Positions 1-7,328 of a stretch of 35,452 bases of DNA are shown in pieces. The notes under the pieces are model-generated. The model was not told where the DNA came from, did no database searches, and saw only the letters and a list, made by a program, of their open reading frames with translations. The translations under genes were made by a program, and so were the position numbers. The stretch is taken from contig CADCGC010000021.1 of assembly GCA_902800905.1 (NCBI GenBank), forward strand, positions 1-35,452, in the 5' to 3' direction. Each line of letters begins with the position of its first letter. Positions within the stretch are counted from its first letter, which is position 1. The DNA comes from an uncultured Erysipelotrichaceae bacterium. GTDB taxonomy: Bacteria > Bacillota_I > Bacilli_A > RFN20 > CAG-826.

Positions 1-169
1 CAGTATTTTTTAAATTATAGGTGTAACAGATATCTTCGCCAAAATATGTGTCGCCTCGATATATTAGTTCGTAATCGGAATAACTACGAGTATAAACTTG
101 AGGTAAAAAAGCACCCATTAATAATGGCAAAGTCGGTAATACAATTAATAATTTTCTAAATTTGCTCAT
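1..169 (-). CDS. Secreted protein, N-terminal fragment (cut by window edge)
   Basis: The reading frame begins with ATG at 169 and runs off the left edge, giving 56 residues. The start is supported by an AGGAAA Shine-Dalgarno about 8 nt upstream. The N-terminus (MSKFRKLLIVLPTLPLLMGA) is a basic stretch followed by a hydrophobic core, which reads as a Sec signal peptide. No lipobox cysteine is visible. The visible mature part is rich in Tyr and Asp (YTRSYSDYELIYRGDTYFGED) and has one Cys. I do not recognise the family, so secretion is the only inference I would make. It lies downstream of tRNA-Ala on the same strand but is separated from it by a terminator. Confidence 0.6.
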   Translation of the reverse strand, partial: MSKFRKLLIVLPTLPLLMGAFLPQVYTRSYSDYELIYRGDTYFGEDICYTYNLKNT

Positions 170-246
170 TGTTATTTCCTAATACGGATATTTTATACTA
201 ATCATTATAAAACACAAAGGTTCTGACAAATATCACTTCACGATTG

Positions 247-266
247 ATTCCCGGAAAAACGGGAAT
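247..266. repeat. Inverted repeat upstream of the secreted-protein gene
   Basis: Two 7-bp arms, ATTCCCG and CGGGAAT, flank a 6-nt A-rich loop. No T-run follows on either strand, so it is not a standard terminator. It lies between the tRNA-Ala terminator and the start of the minus-strand gene at 169, about 80 bp upstream of that ATG, where an operator or a leader hairpin would fit. Confidence 0.4.
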
Positions 267-303
267 TTGGAATAATGCGGCATGCTAAAAAGGGTAATCG
301 AGC

Positions 304-335
304 ATAAAGAAAAAGCCCTGATTTTACTCAGGACT
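304..335 (-). terminator. Rho-independent terminator of tRNA-Ala
   Basis: On the minus strand AGTCCTGA and TCAGGGCT form an 8-bp stem (one G-U pair) with a 6-nt loop, followed by TTTTTCTTT. It begins 12 nt past the tRNA 3' end, making tRNA-Ala a monocistronic unit. Confidence 0.85.
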
Positions 336-347
336 CAATATTCATTT

Positions 348-423
348 TGGTGGATCCGACGAGGATCGAACTCGCTACCTCCTCCATGCCATGGAGGCGC
401 TCTCCCAGGTGAGCTACGGACCC
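348..423 (-). tRNA. tRNA-Ala (anticodon GGC)
   Basis: A 76-nt cloverleaf. Acceptor arms GGGTCCG and CGGATCC are followed by A and an encoded CCA. The anticodon stem CCTCC/GGAGG encloses loop ATGGCAT with anticodon GGC. The T arm has loop TTCGATC. The acceptor pairing gives the G3:U70 wobble, the known identity element for alanyl-tRNA synthetase, which confirms the assignment. Confidence 0.95.
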
Positions 424-435
424 GTGCCTATAGAT

Positions 436-463
436 TTTATAATAAATAAAAATAATTAATCAA
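436..463 (-). promoter_or_regulatory. Promoter of tRNA-Ala
   Basis: On the minus strand a TTGATT -35 (463-458) and a TATAAA -10 (441-436) are separated by 16 nt. The -10 ends 12 nt before the mature tRNA 5' end, leaving a leader of only a few nucleotides for RNase P to remove. Confidence 0.65.
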
Positions 464-488
464 CAATTAATATAAGTTTTTTTCACTA

Positions 489-764
489 TTATTCTTCGAG
501 TTTGAAACTAAAGACGATTCTTTCATCTCTAAAAGGAGATAAAAGTGAACCCTCAATAGGAATTAGGAAAGAGTTTCTACAATATTCAACGCTACCATCT
601 TCAAGAATGGAAACCATTCCTAAAAAAATCGCATCATCACCAGAAAGATAAATCTTTTGATTAAAAGGATAAATATCAGGCAGTCTTTGAGTTGTTCCTT
701 TGATGTAGTCAGCTTCCGCTTCCACTACTTGGTCTTTAAATGATGCCTTAATTTTAATTTTCAT
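489..764 (-). CDS. Hypothetical 91-aa protein paired with the Rossmann/RyR-like gene
   Basis: A small protein of 91 residues that I do not recognise. It has alternating hydrophobic and charged stretches suggesting beta strands (MKIKIKASFKDQVVEAEADY at the start, DERIVFSFKLEE at the end). It has no signal peptide, no membrane segment and a single Cys. The ATG lies 4 nt after the stop of the 408-aa gene, so the two are almost certainly co-transcribed and probably translationally coupled. No terminator is visible in the short gap before the tRNA-Ala promoter. A role linked to the upstream gene (partner, immunity or accessory) is inferred from position alone. Confidence 0.65.
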   Translation of the reverse strand: MKIKIKASFKDQVVEAEADYIKGTTQRLPDIYPFNQKIYLSGDDAIFLGMVSILEDGSVEYCRNSFLIPIEGSLLSPFRDERIVFSFKLEE

Positions 765-768
765 TGTT

Positions 769-1995
769 CTATCTCTTTTCTACGACTACAAAGCCTAATT
801 CAGTTAAGAATTTATAACTCTTCTTTAGGAATTGAAAGTCATATTTATATACTTCTAACGAGCTTCCATCTTTAGAGAATATTGGAGTCTTATCATTTAG
901 TGTTTTGACACGTAATTCGTGCAGGTATCGCGTTCTTTTATCTAATCCACGATAAGAAGCAATGCATCCATGTTTATGATTTTCGATGTCTTGTTCTATG
1001 ATTTTTCCACCTTCAAAACGATGCTCTTTAATGGTCATAGGGACATAACCATAACACATATATTCAGCGTTCCAGTGAAGGTGCTCTTCATAGATCATCG
1101 CCACTAAAGTCGAGGCTTTGAAATAGTCTTTGTAACTATTAATATCATTAAACCTAGAAAGGAATTCTTCTTCACCAATGACTCTATCACTTTCTTTGAC
1201 TTTTTCCTTAGAAACAAAGTCATATCCAAGAAGGTGATATTTGTGTTTAAGATTCATGGCTTGGAAATAATTGCTATATATCTTTATTTCTGGAAGTCTT
1301 GAAATATCTTCTATAGATGTTTGCCTATTTTGATAAGCGTTATTAACACTAACAAGGATATTTTCTAAGTCAACTTGTTTATTCAAATAATCTCCATAAT
1401 ATGTAACGCCTTCTAAGTAGCGATTCAAATGAGCGTTCACATAAATGTGTTTGATGTTTTTAACTCTACGTTGGATCTTGTCTGCTAATTCGGCGTTACA
1501 ATAATCACTACCATATGAAACAAAAGCAAAATTAATAGAGTCTTTGTCTTTGCTTATCTTATTTAACTTGTCAATGAATGAATTGCCTTCTAGATATTCA
1601 AAAACAAATTTGGTCTTGTTCATCTTTTCTGGTAGACCAAAATAATCTTTTCTATTATCTCTAAGATTAGAATAGAGTTCTTTAATTCCATTAACTAAAT
1701 ATGAGTTACTTCTACGCTTTTCAAGATCAAAGATATAGTAGTTCACTAAAAGTGATTTGTATGATTTCCCTTTTGGAGTAACAAATTGATTATTAATAAG
1801 AAGCTTACGATATAATTCTTCATTTATATCATCAAAGCCAACCATAAAAACATTGATTTTCTTATCGCCTTTAATTGATCCATCTTCATTAACAAAATCA
1901 TCAGGAAGATAACTAGTTATCGGGTCAAAAAAACATAATGAATTAGATATCAAATTATTTTCTTCTTTGAAAAGGTCAAGTTGTTTAATATTCAT
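769..1995 (-). CDS. Putative Rossmann (TrkA-N-like) plus RyR-domain-like protein
   Basis: A 408-aa soluble protein with no signal peptide. Residues about 45-90 (INVFMVGFDDINEELYRKLL, then NNQF and a hydrophobic strand ending YYIFDLE) follow the pattern of the first beta-alpha-beta unit of a TrkA-N/RCK NAD-binding fold, although the glycine loop is degenerate (GFDDIN). Residues 153-188 (SINFAFVSYGSDYCNAELAD and IKHIYVNAH) resemble the later Rossmann strand with its GDDxxN-A turn. Residues 298-352 (EEHLHWNAEYMCYGYVPM, then HKHGCIASYRGLD) follow the EHxxWN...GY...HxC/L pattern of bacterial ryanodine-receptor-type domains. The family call is motif reading, not alignment. The ATG at 1995 has no Shine-Dalgarno but has TATATA 7 nt upstream, suggesting a leaderless mRNA. 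It is first in a two-gene unit and is divergent from glnS. Confidence 0.45.
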   Translation of the reverse strand: MNIKQLDLFKEENNLISNSLCFFDPITSYLPDDFVNEDGSIKGDKKINVFMVGFDDINEELYRKLLINNQFVTPKGKSYKSLLVNYYIFDLEKRRSNSYLVNGIKELYSNLRDNRKDYFGLPEKMNKTKFVFEYLEGNSFIDKLNKISKDKDSINFAFVSYGSDYCNAELADKIQRRVKNIKHIYVNAHLNRYLEGVTYYGDYLNKQVDLENILVSVNNAYQNRQTSIEDISRLPEIKIYSNYFQAMNLKHKYHLLGYDFVSKEKVKESDRVIGEEEFLSRFNDINSYKDYFKASTLVAMIYEEHLHWNAEYMCYGYVPMTIKEHRFEGGKIIEQDIENHKHGCIASYRGLDKRTRYLHELRVKTLNDKTPIFSKDGSSLEVYKYDFQFLKKSYKFLTELGFVVVEKR

Positions 1996-2002
1996 TTTGT
2001 CT

Positions 2003-2033
2003 TATATATAATAACAAAATCGGTATTCCGATT
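2003..2033 (-). promoter_or_regulatory. Promoter with overlapping palindromic operator candidate
   Basis: The minus-strand -10 candidate TATATA (2008-2003) sits 7 nt before the ATG at 1995. The perfect inverted repeat AATCGG-TATT-CCGATT (2018-2033) covers the position where the -35 of this promoter would lie and is about 30 bp from the divergent glnS promoter. A repressor-binding role is inferred from the position. Confidence 0.4.
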
Positions 2034-2064
2034 AAACTCATTATATAAATATTGTAGTTTTTTA

Positions 2065-2092
2065 TTGAATAGTGGCTTTACTTATGTAAAAT
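2065..2092 (+). promoter_or_regulatory. Promoter of glnS
   Basis: TTGAAT (2065-2070) and TAAAAT (2087-2092) are separated by 16 nt. The -10 ends 19 nt before the ATG, and a GAGGAC Shine-Dalgarno (2100-2105) fits in between, so this transcript has a short conventional leader. Confidence 0.6.
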
Positions 2093-2111
2093 AATCAACG
2101 AGGACTCATTT

Positions 2112-3767
2112 ATGGAAGAGATTAATAACTTTATCAAAACAATCATGGAAAAAGACCTTGAAGAAGGTCGAGTCAAACAAATCGTCACAAGATTCCCACC
2201 AGAACCAAATGCCTATCTACATATTGGTCATGCGAGAGCAATCGTTAATGACTTTGAATTAGCAAAGGCTTTTGGCGGTTACACTAATTTAAGATTTGAT
2301 GACACTAATCCAGTTAATGAAGGTGCAGAATATGTCGACGCTATTATCGATGATTTAAAATGGCTCGGTTACACACCTAAAAACATTTATTTTGGTAGCG
2401 ATTACTTCGAAAAAACGTATCAGAAAGCCATTCTTTTAATTAAGAAGGGCCTTGCTTATGTCGACGATTTATCCCCAGAAGAAATGACTGAATACCGTGG
2501 CACATTAACCGAACCAGGAAGAGAATCTCCATGTAGAAATAGAAGTGTTGAAGAAAACTTAAGACTCTTTGAAGAAATGAGAGCAGGCAAATACGCTAAC
2601 GGAGAAAAGACATTAAGAGCAAAGATTGATATGTCTTCTCCAAACATCAATATGCGTGATCCTGTTATGTATCGTATCTTACACGTTACCCACCACCGCC
2701 AAGGTGATAAATGGTGTATTTATCCAATGTATGACTTCGCTCATCCTCTTCAAGATGCTTTTGAAGGTGTCACTCACTCATTATGCTCTCTTGAATATGA
2801 CAATCACCGTGTCTTGTATGATTGGTTTATTGAAAAATGTGAAATGGAACATGTCCCACATCAATATGAATGGGGCCGTTTAAACATCACTAACACAGTG
2901 ATGAGCAAAAGATACCTCCGCCAATTAGTGGAAGGTGGGTATGTCACTGGTTATGATGATCCAAGAATGCCAACTTTAGTTGGTTTAAAAAGAAAAGGCT
3001 TCACTGCTGAAGCAATTAAGAATTTCATCATCTACACTGGTTTATCAAGAATTAATTCTACTACAGACGCTGATAACTTAGATTACTTCCTTAGAGAAGA
3101 GCAAAAATTAAAAGCCACTCGTCCGATGGCGGTTCTTAATCCTCTTAAAGTCGTTATTGATAATTATCCAGAAGGACAAATCGAATATGTCGAAGCCAGT
3201 AACAACATGGAAAATGAAGAACTTGGCAATAGACAAATCGCTTTTGGTAAATATTTATATATCGAACAAGAAGACTTCATTGAAGAAAAACCAAATCGCA
3301 AATGGAAGAGATTATCTATCGGTGATGAAGTTAGATTAATGCACGCTTATTTCATCAAATGCGAAAGTGTTGTTAAAGATGATAATGGTAACATTATTGA
3401 AATCCACTGCACATATGATCCAGAAACAAAATCTGGAAGCGGATTTGAAGGAAGAAAGCCTAATGGCACAATCCACTATGTCGAAGCCACTACTGCTTTA
3501 AAAGCAACATTCAACCATTTCGAACCACTTGTGTTTGATGAAACAGAAGAAACACAAGGCAAATCATTCTTAGAAAGATTAAATCCAAATTCATGGACTA
3601 AGTTAGAAGGATATGTTGAGGCATCTTTAAAAGATACAAAGCCGCTCGATAGATTCCAATTCATAAGAAATGGATATTACTGCACTGACAAAGATTCCAC
3701 AAAAGAACATTTAATCTTTAATAGAACTTGTCCACTAAAATCATCATTTAATCCTAAAAATAATTAA
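2112..3767 (+). CDS. glnS: Glutaminyl-tRNA synthetase
   Basis: Charges tRNA-Gln with glutamine in the cytoplasm. At 551 aa it is the normal bacterial GlnRS length. The class I signatures are intact: HIGH at residues 37-40 in AYLHIGHARA, and the KMSKS equivalent VMSKR near residue 264. The RFPPEPN block before HIGH and RFDDTNP after it are typical of GlnRS rather than GluRS, and the C-terminal half forms the anticodon-binding beta barrels. The ATG is preceded by GAGGAC at good spacing. The next gene starts 9 nt after its stop. The organism also encodes GatCAB (7329-10506), which normally makes Gln-tRNA(Gln) indirectly where GlnRS is absent, so having both is notable. Confidence 0.95.
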   Translation: MEEINNFIKTIMEKDLEEGRVKQIVTRFPPEPNAYLHIGHARAIVNDFELAKAFGGYTNLRFDDTNPVNEGAEYVDAIIDDLKWLGYTPKNIYFGSDYFEKTYQKAILLIKKGLAYVDDLSPEEMTEYRGTLTEPGRESPCRNRSVEENLRLFEEMRAGKYANGEKTLRAKIDMSSPNINMRDPVMYRILHVTHHRQGDKWCIYPMYDFAHPLQDAFEGVTHSLCSLEYDNHRVLYDWFIEKCEMEHVPHQYEWGRLNITNTVMSKRYLRQLVEGGYVTGYDDPRMPTLVGLKRKGFTAEAIKNFIIYTGLSRINSTTDADNLDYFLREEQKLKATRPMAVLNPLKVVIDNYPEGQIEYVEASNNMENEELGNRQIAFGKYLYIEQEDFIEEKPNRKWKRLSIGDEVRLMHAYFIKCESVVKDDNGNIIEIHCTYDPETKSGSGFEGRKPNGTIHYVEATTALKATFNHFEPLVFDETEETQGKSFLERLNPNSWTKLEGYVEASLKDTKPLDRFQFIRNGYYCTDKDSTKEHLIFNRTCPLKSSFNPKNN

Positions 3768-3776
3768 GTTTTTACT

Positions 3777-5228
3777 ATGGCAAAGGTAGTTGTTATTGGT
3801 GCTGGTATCGCTGGTTTGGTAGCTTCTATCGAATTGCTCAATAAAAACCACGAAGTAACTTTAATTGAAAAAAACAATATGGTAGGCGGACTTTGCTCCG
3901 GCTACTTTTTAAATAATACATATGTTGACTGTTGTCTTCATTGGTTAATGGGAACAAAAGAAGGCAATTCCATTAATGACATTTGGAAAGAAACAGGAGC
4001 GTTAGGAGAAGATATCAAGATAATATCATTACCAACTCTTGGATCTTATGAATATCAAGGTGCTACTATTACATTTTATAGAGATTTAGATAAAGCAGAA
4101 GAAGAATGGAAGAAAATTTCTCCTATTGATGAGAAGGCAATCCATAAATTCTTTAATGCAGTTAGACATGTAGGAAGTCTAATGGATTTAGTTTTATCAA
4201 AGAAAATTAAAGGAAACATTAAAGCAATAGATTTGATTAAATCCCTTCCAGATTCAAAACATATTATCAAATCAATGAAACAGTCAAGGGAGGAGTACTC
4301 CAAAAACTTTATTTCACCAGCAATACAATTTGCGATTAAGAATTGTCAAACTGGCTATAACAATATGTTTTTCTTTTTTGATTTATACGGCATTTTTTCT
4401 AAAGGCAACGCCGATATTCCAGAAGGTGGAGCCTTTTATATGACTCAGCGTATGCAAGAAAAGTTTATATCTCTTGGAGGCAAACTCCTATTGAGTGAAA
4501 CCGTAAAAGAAATATTGATAAAGGACAAACTGGCTTATGCAGTTAAAACTGAAAATAAAACATTCGATTGTGATTATGTAATATCAACAGTGGATCCTTA
4601 TTACACATTAAATGAACTACTTAAAAAGAATTATAAAATTAAATTATTTAATAAATTAAAAGATAATATAGAAAGCAATCCAGTATCCTCATGTTTTAAC
4701 GTATTCCTTAGCATCAATGAAGATCTGAGTGACATTGAAGCTCCAACAGGATTAAATATAACCCCAATTAGAGTTGGTAAATTAAAAACTGATTTCATGA
4801 TTGTTAGACCATACTACTATGATCAAAACCACTTTATTATTAATGGAAAAACTGTTGTTTCCTTATTCGTCGATCAAAATCAAGATGATTATGAATATTT
4901 TAATTCTTTGTCTAAAGACGAATATAAAGAAGAAACTAGTAGAATTATTAATGATATGATAAACGCTCTTATTAGTAGATATCCTAAATTAAAAGGGAAA
5001 ATTGAATATCTTATGTCAATTGACCCAATAAAAATTGGCAATTACACTAATACATCATATGGTTCATTTCAATCATTCTCATTTACCAACAAAAGTTCTT
5101 TTTATTCATATAATGGCAAAATCAAAGATTTACCTAATGTGTTTTTAGCCGGACAATGGTGTCGTTCAATTGGAGGAACGCCAACAGCATTGTTATCTGC
5201 TTGTTCAGTAATCAAAAATATAAAGTAA
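3777..5228 (+). CDS. FAD-dependent oxidoreductase, phytoene desaturase/CrtI-like
   Basis: A 483-aa flavoprotein. The N-terminus VVVIGAGIAGLVASIELL is the GxGxxG dinucleotide-binding fold, followed by the acidic strand end (LIEKNNMVGGLCSG) that holds the FAD ribose and the family GG motif. The C-terminus (NVFLAGQWCRSIGGTPTALL) is the second FAD-contacting motif of the amine oxidase/CrtI/RetSat group. The substrate cannot be read from sequence. No carotenoid or squalene genes lie nearby, and desaturation or isomerisation of a lipid is only a family-level expectation. It follows glnS by 9 nt with no clear Shine-Dalgarno and ends directly in a terminator, so it is the second gene of the glnS transcript. 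Confidence 0.8.
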   Translation: MAKVVVIGAGIAGLVASIELLNKNHEVTLIEKNNMVGGLCSGYFLNNTYVDCCLHWLMGTKEGNSINDIWKETGALGEDIKIISLPTLGSYEYQGATITFYRDLDKAEEEWKKISPIDEKAIHKFFNAVRHVGSLMDLVLSKKIKGNIKAIDLIKSLPDSKHIIKSMKQSREEYSKNFISPAIQFAIKNCQTGYNNMFFFFDLYGIFSKGNADIPEGGAFYMTQRMQEKFISLGGKLLLSETVKEILIKDKLAYAVKTENKTFDCDYVISTVDPYYTLNELLKKNYKIKLFNKLKDNIESNPVSSCFNVFLSINEDLSDIEAPTGLNITPIRVGKLKTDFMIVRPYYYDQNHFIINGKTVVSLFVDQNQDDYEYFNSLSKDEYKEETSRIINDMINALISRYPKLKGKIEYLMSIDPIKIGNYTNTSYGSFQSFSFTNKSSFYSYNGKIKDLPNVFLAGQWCRSIGGTPTALLSACSVIKNIK

Positions 5229-5260
5229 ATCGCTCGCATATAACGCGGGCGATTTCTTTA
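5227..5260. terminator. Bidirectional terminator between convergent genes
   Basis: AAATCGC and GCGATTT form a 7-bp stem extended by an inner CGC/GCG pairing. Plus-strand transcription continues into TTTCTTTATT and minus-strand transcription into TTTACTTTATATTTT, so it can end both the glnS-oxidoreductase transcript and the DUF362 transcript. Its left arm begins in the stop codon at 5226-5228. Confidence 0.75.
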
Positions 5261-6142
5261 TTAATCAATATTAATTAACTCGTAATCTTGGCTACCAATG
5301 CCTAATTCTTCAGCAGCTTCTATGGTGTGTTCATCATTTCTAGAAGTTACTCTTTCCATGAAGTGAGGCACTCCAGGATCGTTAGATTTTTTAACTAAAT
5401 CAATACACGCTCTATCAATAGCAACAGGGTCAAAAGACGCAAGAACCCCGATATCTTTCATACAAGGGTCCTCTGCAACCTCACAGCAATCACAGTCAAC
5501 AGACATATTACACATCAATGAAATATAGACAATTTTCCCTTTGAATTTATTATGAACAGCGCTCGCAGCGTCCGCCATCGCTTCTAAGAATGAGTTTTGA
5601 GGTGGTAAATCATTCCATAAATTAAATTGGTCTATTGTTCTACCAGCCGAATGAATATATGCTTTTCCTTTACTAGAAGCAAAACCAATTGATAGTTGTT
5701 TTAATGCTCCACCATATCCACCCATAGGATGTCCTTTGAAATGAGATAGAACAAGTATTGAATCATATCTATTTAAATGACTACCAACGTAGTCTTTTTT
5801 GATAATTTTTCCATTAGGAATATCAAGAACTAAATCGTCATCATCTTCATCCATTAAATCAACAACAAAATATTTATACCAGCCGTGTTTTTCAAATAGC
5901 CTTTTATGCTTTTCGCTTGTGTTTCTAGCTCCCGGATAAGCAGTATTGCACTCAATGACAGTGCCATTAACATAATCAATCATTGGTTTTAAGAACTCTG
6001 GTTTTAAGAAGTTTTGGTTTCCTTGCTCACCAGAATGAACTTTAACACCAACATTTCCTTCAAGTTTCATTCCTAGCGCATTGTAAAGATCAATAACTCT
6101 TTCTGGCGTTAATACTTTTGAAAAATAGACTTTTGATTTCAT
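5261..6142 (-). CDS. DUF362 domain protein
   Basis: A 293-aa cytoplasmic protein of the DUF362 type. Diagnostic stretches are VGVKVHSGEQGNQNFLKPEF near residue 31, the SHFKGHPMGGYGGALKQLSI segment in the middle, and the cysteine-rich CNMSVDCDCCEVAEDPCMKD region followed by DPVAIDRACIDL. The Cys cluster suggests binding of a metal or an iron-sulfur cluster, but no separate ferredoxin domain is fused, as it is in some relatives. Biochemical function is unknown for the family. A GAGGAC Shine-Dalgarno lies 7 nt before ATG. It sits behind the tRNA-Arg terminator and is probably transcribed alone, perhaps from a TACAAT -10 near 6154-6159. Confidence 0.85.
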   Translation of the reverse strand: MKSKVYFSKVLTPERVIDLYNALGMKLEGNVGVKVHSGEQGNQNFLKPEFLKPMIDYVNGTVIECNTAYPGARNTSEKHKRLFEKHGWYKYFVVDLMDEDDDDLVLDIPNGKIIKKDYVGSHLNRYDSILVLSHFKGHPMGGYGGALKQLSIGFASSKGKAYIHSAGRTIDQFNLWNDLPPQNSFLEAMADAASAVHNKFKGKIVYISLMCNMSVDCDCCEVAEDPCMKDIGVLASFDPVAIDRACIDLVKKSNDPGVPHFMERVTSRNDEHTIEAAEELGIGSQDYELINID

Positions 6143-6171
6143 ATTAATTGTCCTCGAGAAAATTGTATTAA

Positions 6172-6206
6172 GAAAAAAGAAAAATAAGCAAGAATTTCTT
6201 GCCTAT
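6172..6206 (-). terminator. Terminator after tRNA-Arg
   Basis: On the minus strand GCAAG-AAATT-CTTGC, extended by ATA/TAT pairing past a mismatch, is followed by TTTTTCTTTTTTCTT. It closes the gatCAB-galE-tRNA-Arg transcript. Confidence 0.75.
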
Positions 6207-6218
6207 TTCAAATCTATT

Positions 6219-6295
6219 TGGCGCGCTTAAGACGATTCGAACGTCCGACCCTCTCCTTAGGAGGGAGATGCTCTGTCCAGCTGAGCTATAAGCGC
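6219..6295 (-). tRNA. tRNA-Arg (anticodon CCT)
   Basis: A 77-nt cloverleaf with acceptor arms GCGCTTA and TAAGCGC, discriminator G and encoded CCA. Anticodon stem TCTCC/GGAGA encloses loop CTCCTAA, giving anticodon CCT, which reads AGG. D stem GCTC/GAGC and T stem GGACG/CGTCT with loop TTCGAAT are intact. It lies 15 nt downstream of the galE stop on the same strand with no room for a separate promoter, so it is probably released from the galE mRNA by processing. Confidence 0.95.
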
Positions 6296-6300
6296 AGTTA

Positions 6301-6319
6301 GACGAGTAAATTACTCGTC
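6301..6319 (-). repeat. Perfect inverted repeat across the galE stop, before tRNA-Arg
   Basis: The 19-nt sequence GACGAGTAAATTACTCGTC has 9-nt arms around one central base and includes the last two codons and stop of galE. No T-run follows, so it should not terminate. It ends 5 nt before the mature tRNA 5' end. A processing or 3'-end-stabilising hairpin is the likely role. Confidence 0.6.
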
Positions 6320-7327
6320 ATATCCTTTAGGATTGTTCTTTTGCCATCTCCATGAATCGCGACAAGCATCAACGATATTGAGTTTGGCTTTCCATCCCAT
6401 TTCTTTGAATGCTTTTGTAGCGTCCGCGTAGTTTTCATCAACATCACCTGGGCGGCGTGGTTTTATTTCATATGGGATTTTTAAATTGTTGGCTTCTTCA
6501 AATGCATGGACTAATTCAAGAACTGAAGTGCCTTTTCCAGTACCTAAGTTATAAATGACTAGACCTGGTTTTTCTTCGAGTTTCTTAAGGGCTGCTAAAT
6601 GGCCATCTGCTAAGTCAACAACGTGGATATAATCTCTAACGCCTGTACCATCAGGTGTATTGTAGTCATCACCGAAGACGTTTAAAAATGGTCTCTTGCC
6701 AACCGCTACTTGAGTGATATATGGCATTAGGTTGTTTGGAATACCTTGTGGGTCTTCACCAATGAGGCCACTTTCATGAGCTCCAATAGGATTGAAATAT
6801 CTTAAGATAGCAATATTTGCTTCTGGATGTTCATGAGCATAGTCATAAAGCATATATTCGATTTCAAGTTTTGTTTGTCCATATGGATTTGTGCATCCAC
6901 CAATATTGTCGTCTTCTTTTAATGGCACGTGATCTGGAACGCCGTACACTGTTGCACTACTAGAGAAGACAATGTTTCTAACATCGAATTCTGCCATTAA
7001 GTTAAGAAGAACGATGCTTGAACCAATGTTATTTCTGATATAAAGACCTGGTTTTTGTGTGGATTCTCCAACACTCTTCAATCCTGCAAAATGAATGATA
7101 TCAGTGATTTTTTCTTTTTGGAATAATTCACGCATTTTGTCTTCGTTACAGACATCGATCTCATAAAATCTTGGCTTTTTGCCTGTAATTTTGTAGATAC
7201 GATTGAGAACTTCTGGTTTAGAGTTCACATAGTTATCAACAATTGCTACATCATATCCTTTGTTTAATAATTCGACTACTGTGTGGCTACCAATATAGCC
7301 TGTACCACCTGTTACTAAAATTGCCAT
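6311..7327 (-). CDS. galE: UDP-glucose 4-epimerase
   Basis: Interconverts UDP-glucose and UDP-galactose using tightly bound NAD, supplying galactose units for surface polysaccharide. At 338 aa it is the standard length. The NAD-binding GGTGYIG is at residues 7-13, the catalytic SSSATVYG block at about 122-129, and the YxxxK pair at Tyr149/Lys153 (NPYGQTK). GDDYNTPDGTGVRDYIHV is the classic GalE substrate-side motif. The AGGAG Shine-Dalgarno is inside the end of gatB, and galE starts 1 nt after the gatB stop, so translation is coupled to an amidotransferase operon with no metabolic link. The glycosyltransferase locus at 25-34 kb is a likely consumer of its product. Confidence 0.95.
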   Translation of the reverse strand: MAILVTGGTGYIGSHTVVELLNKGYDVAIVDNYVNSKPEVLNRIYKITGKKPRFYEIDVCNEDKMRELFQKEKITDIIHFAGLKSVGESTQKPGLYIRNNIGSSIVLLNLMAEFDVRNIVFSSSATVYGVPDHVPLKEDDNIGGCTNPYGQTKLEIEYMLYDYAHEHPEANIAILRYFNPIGAHESGLIGEDPQGIPNNLMPYITQVAVGKRPFLNVFGDDYNTPDGTGVRDYIHVVDLADGHLAALKKLEEKPGLVIYNLGTGKGTSVLELVHAFEEANNLKIPYEIKPRRPGDVDENYADATKAFKEMGWKAKLNIVDACRDSWRWQKNNPKGYDE

Positions 7328-7328
7328 T

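Noticed and set aside
2456..2883. Extra frames of 60-90 codons inside glnS on both strands
   Set aside because: They lie wholly within a well-conserved gene, have no start signals and their products look unlike proteins.
4289..4302. GGAGGAGTACTCC palindrome
   Set aside because: It is in the coding sequence of the FAD oxidoreductase and no promoter is near; probably chance.
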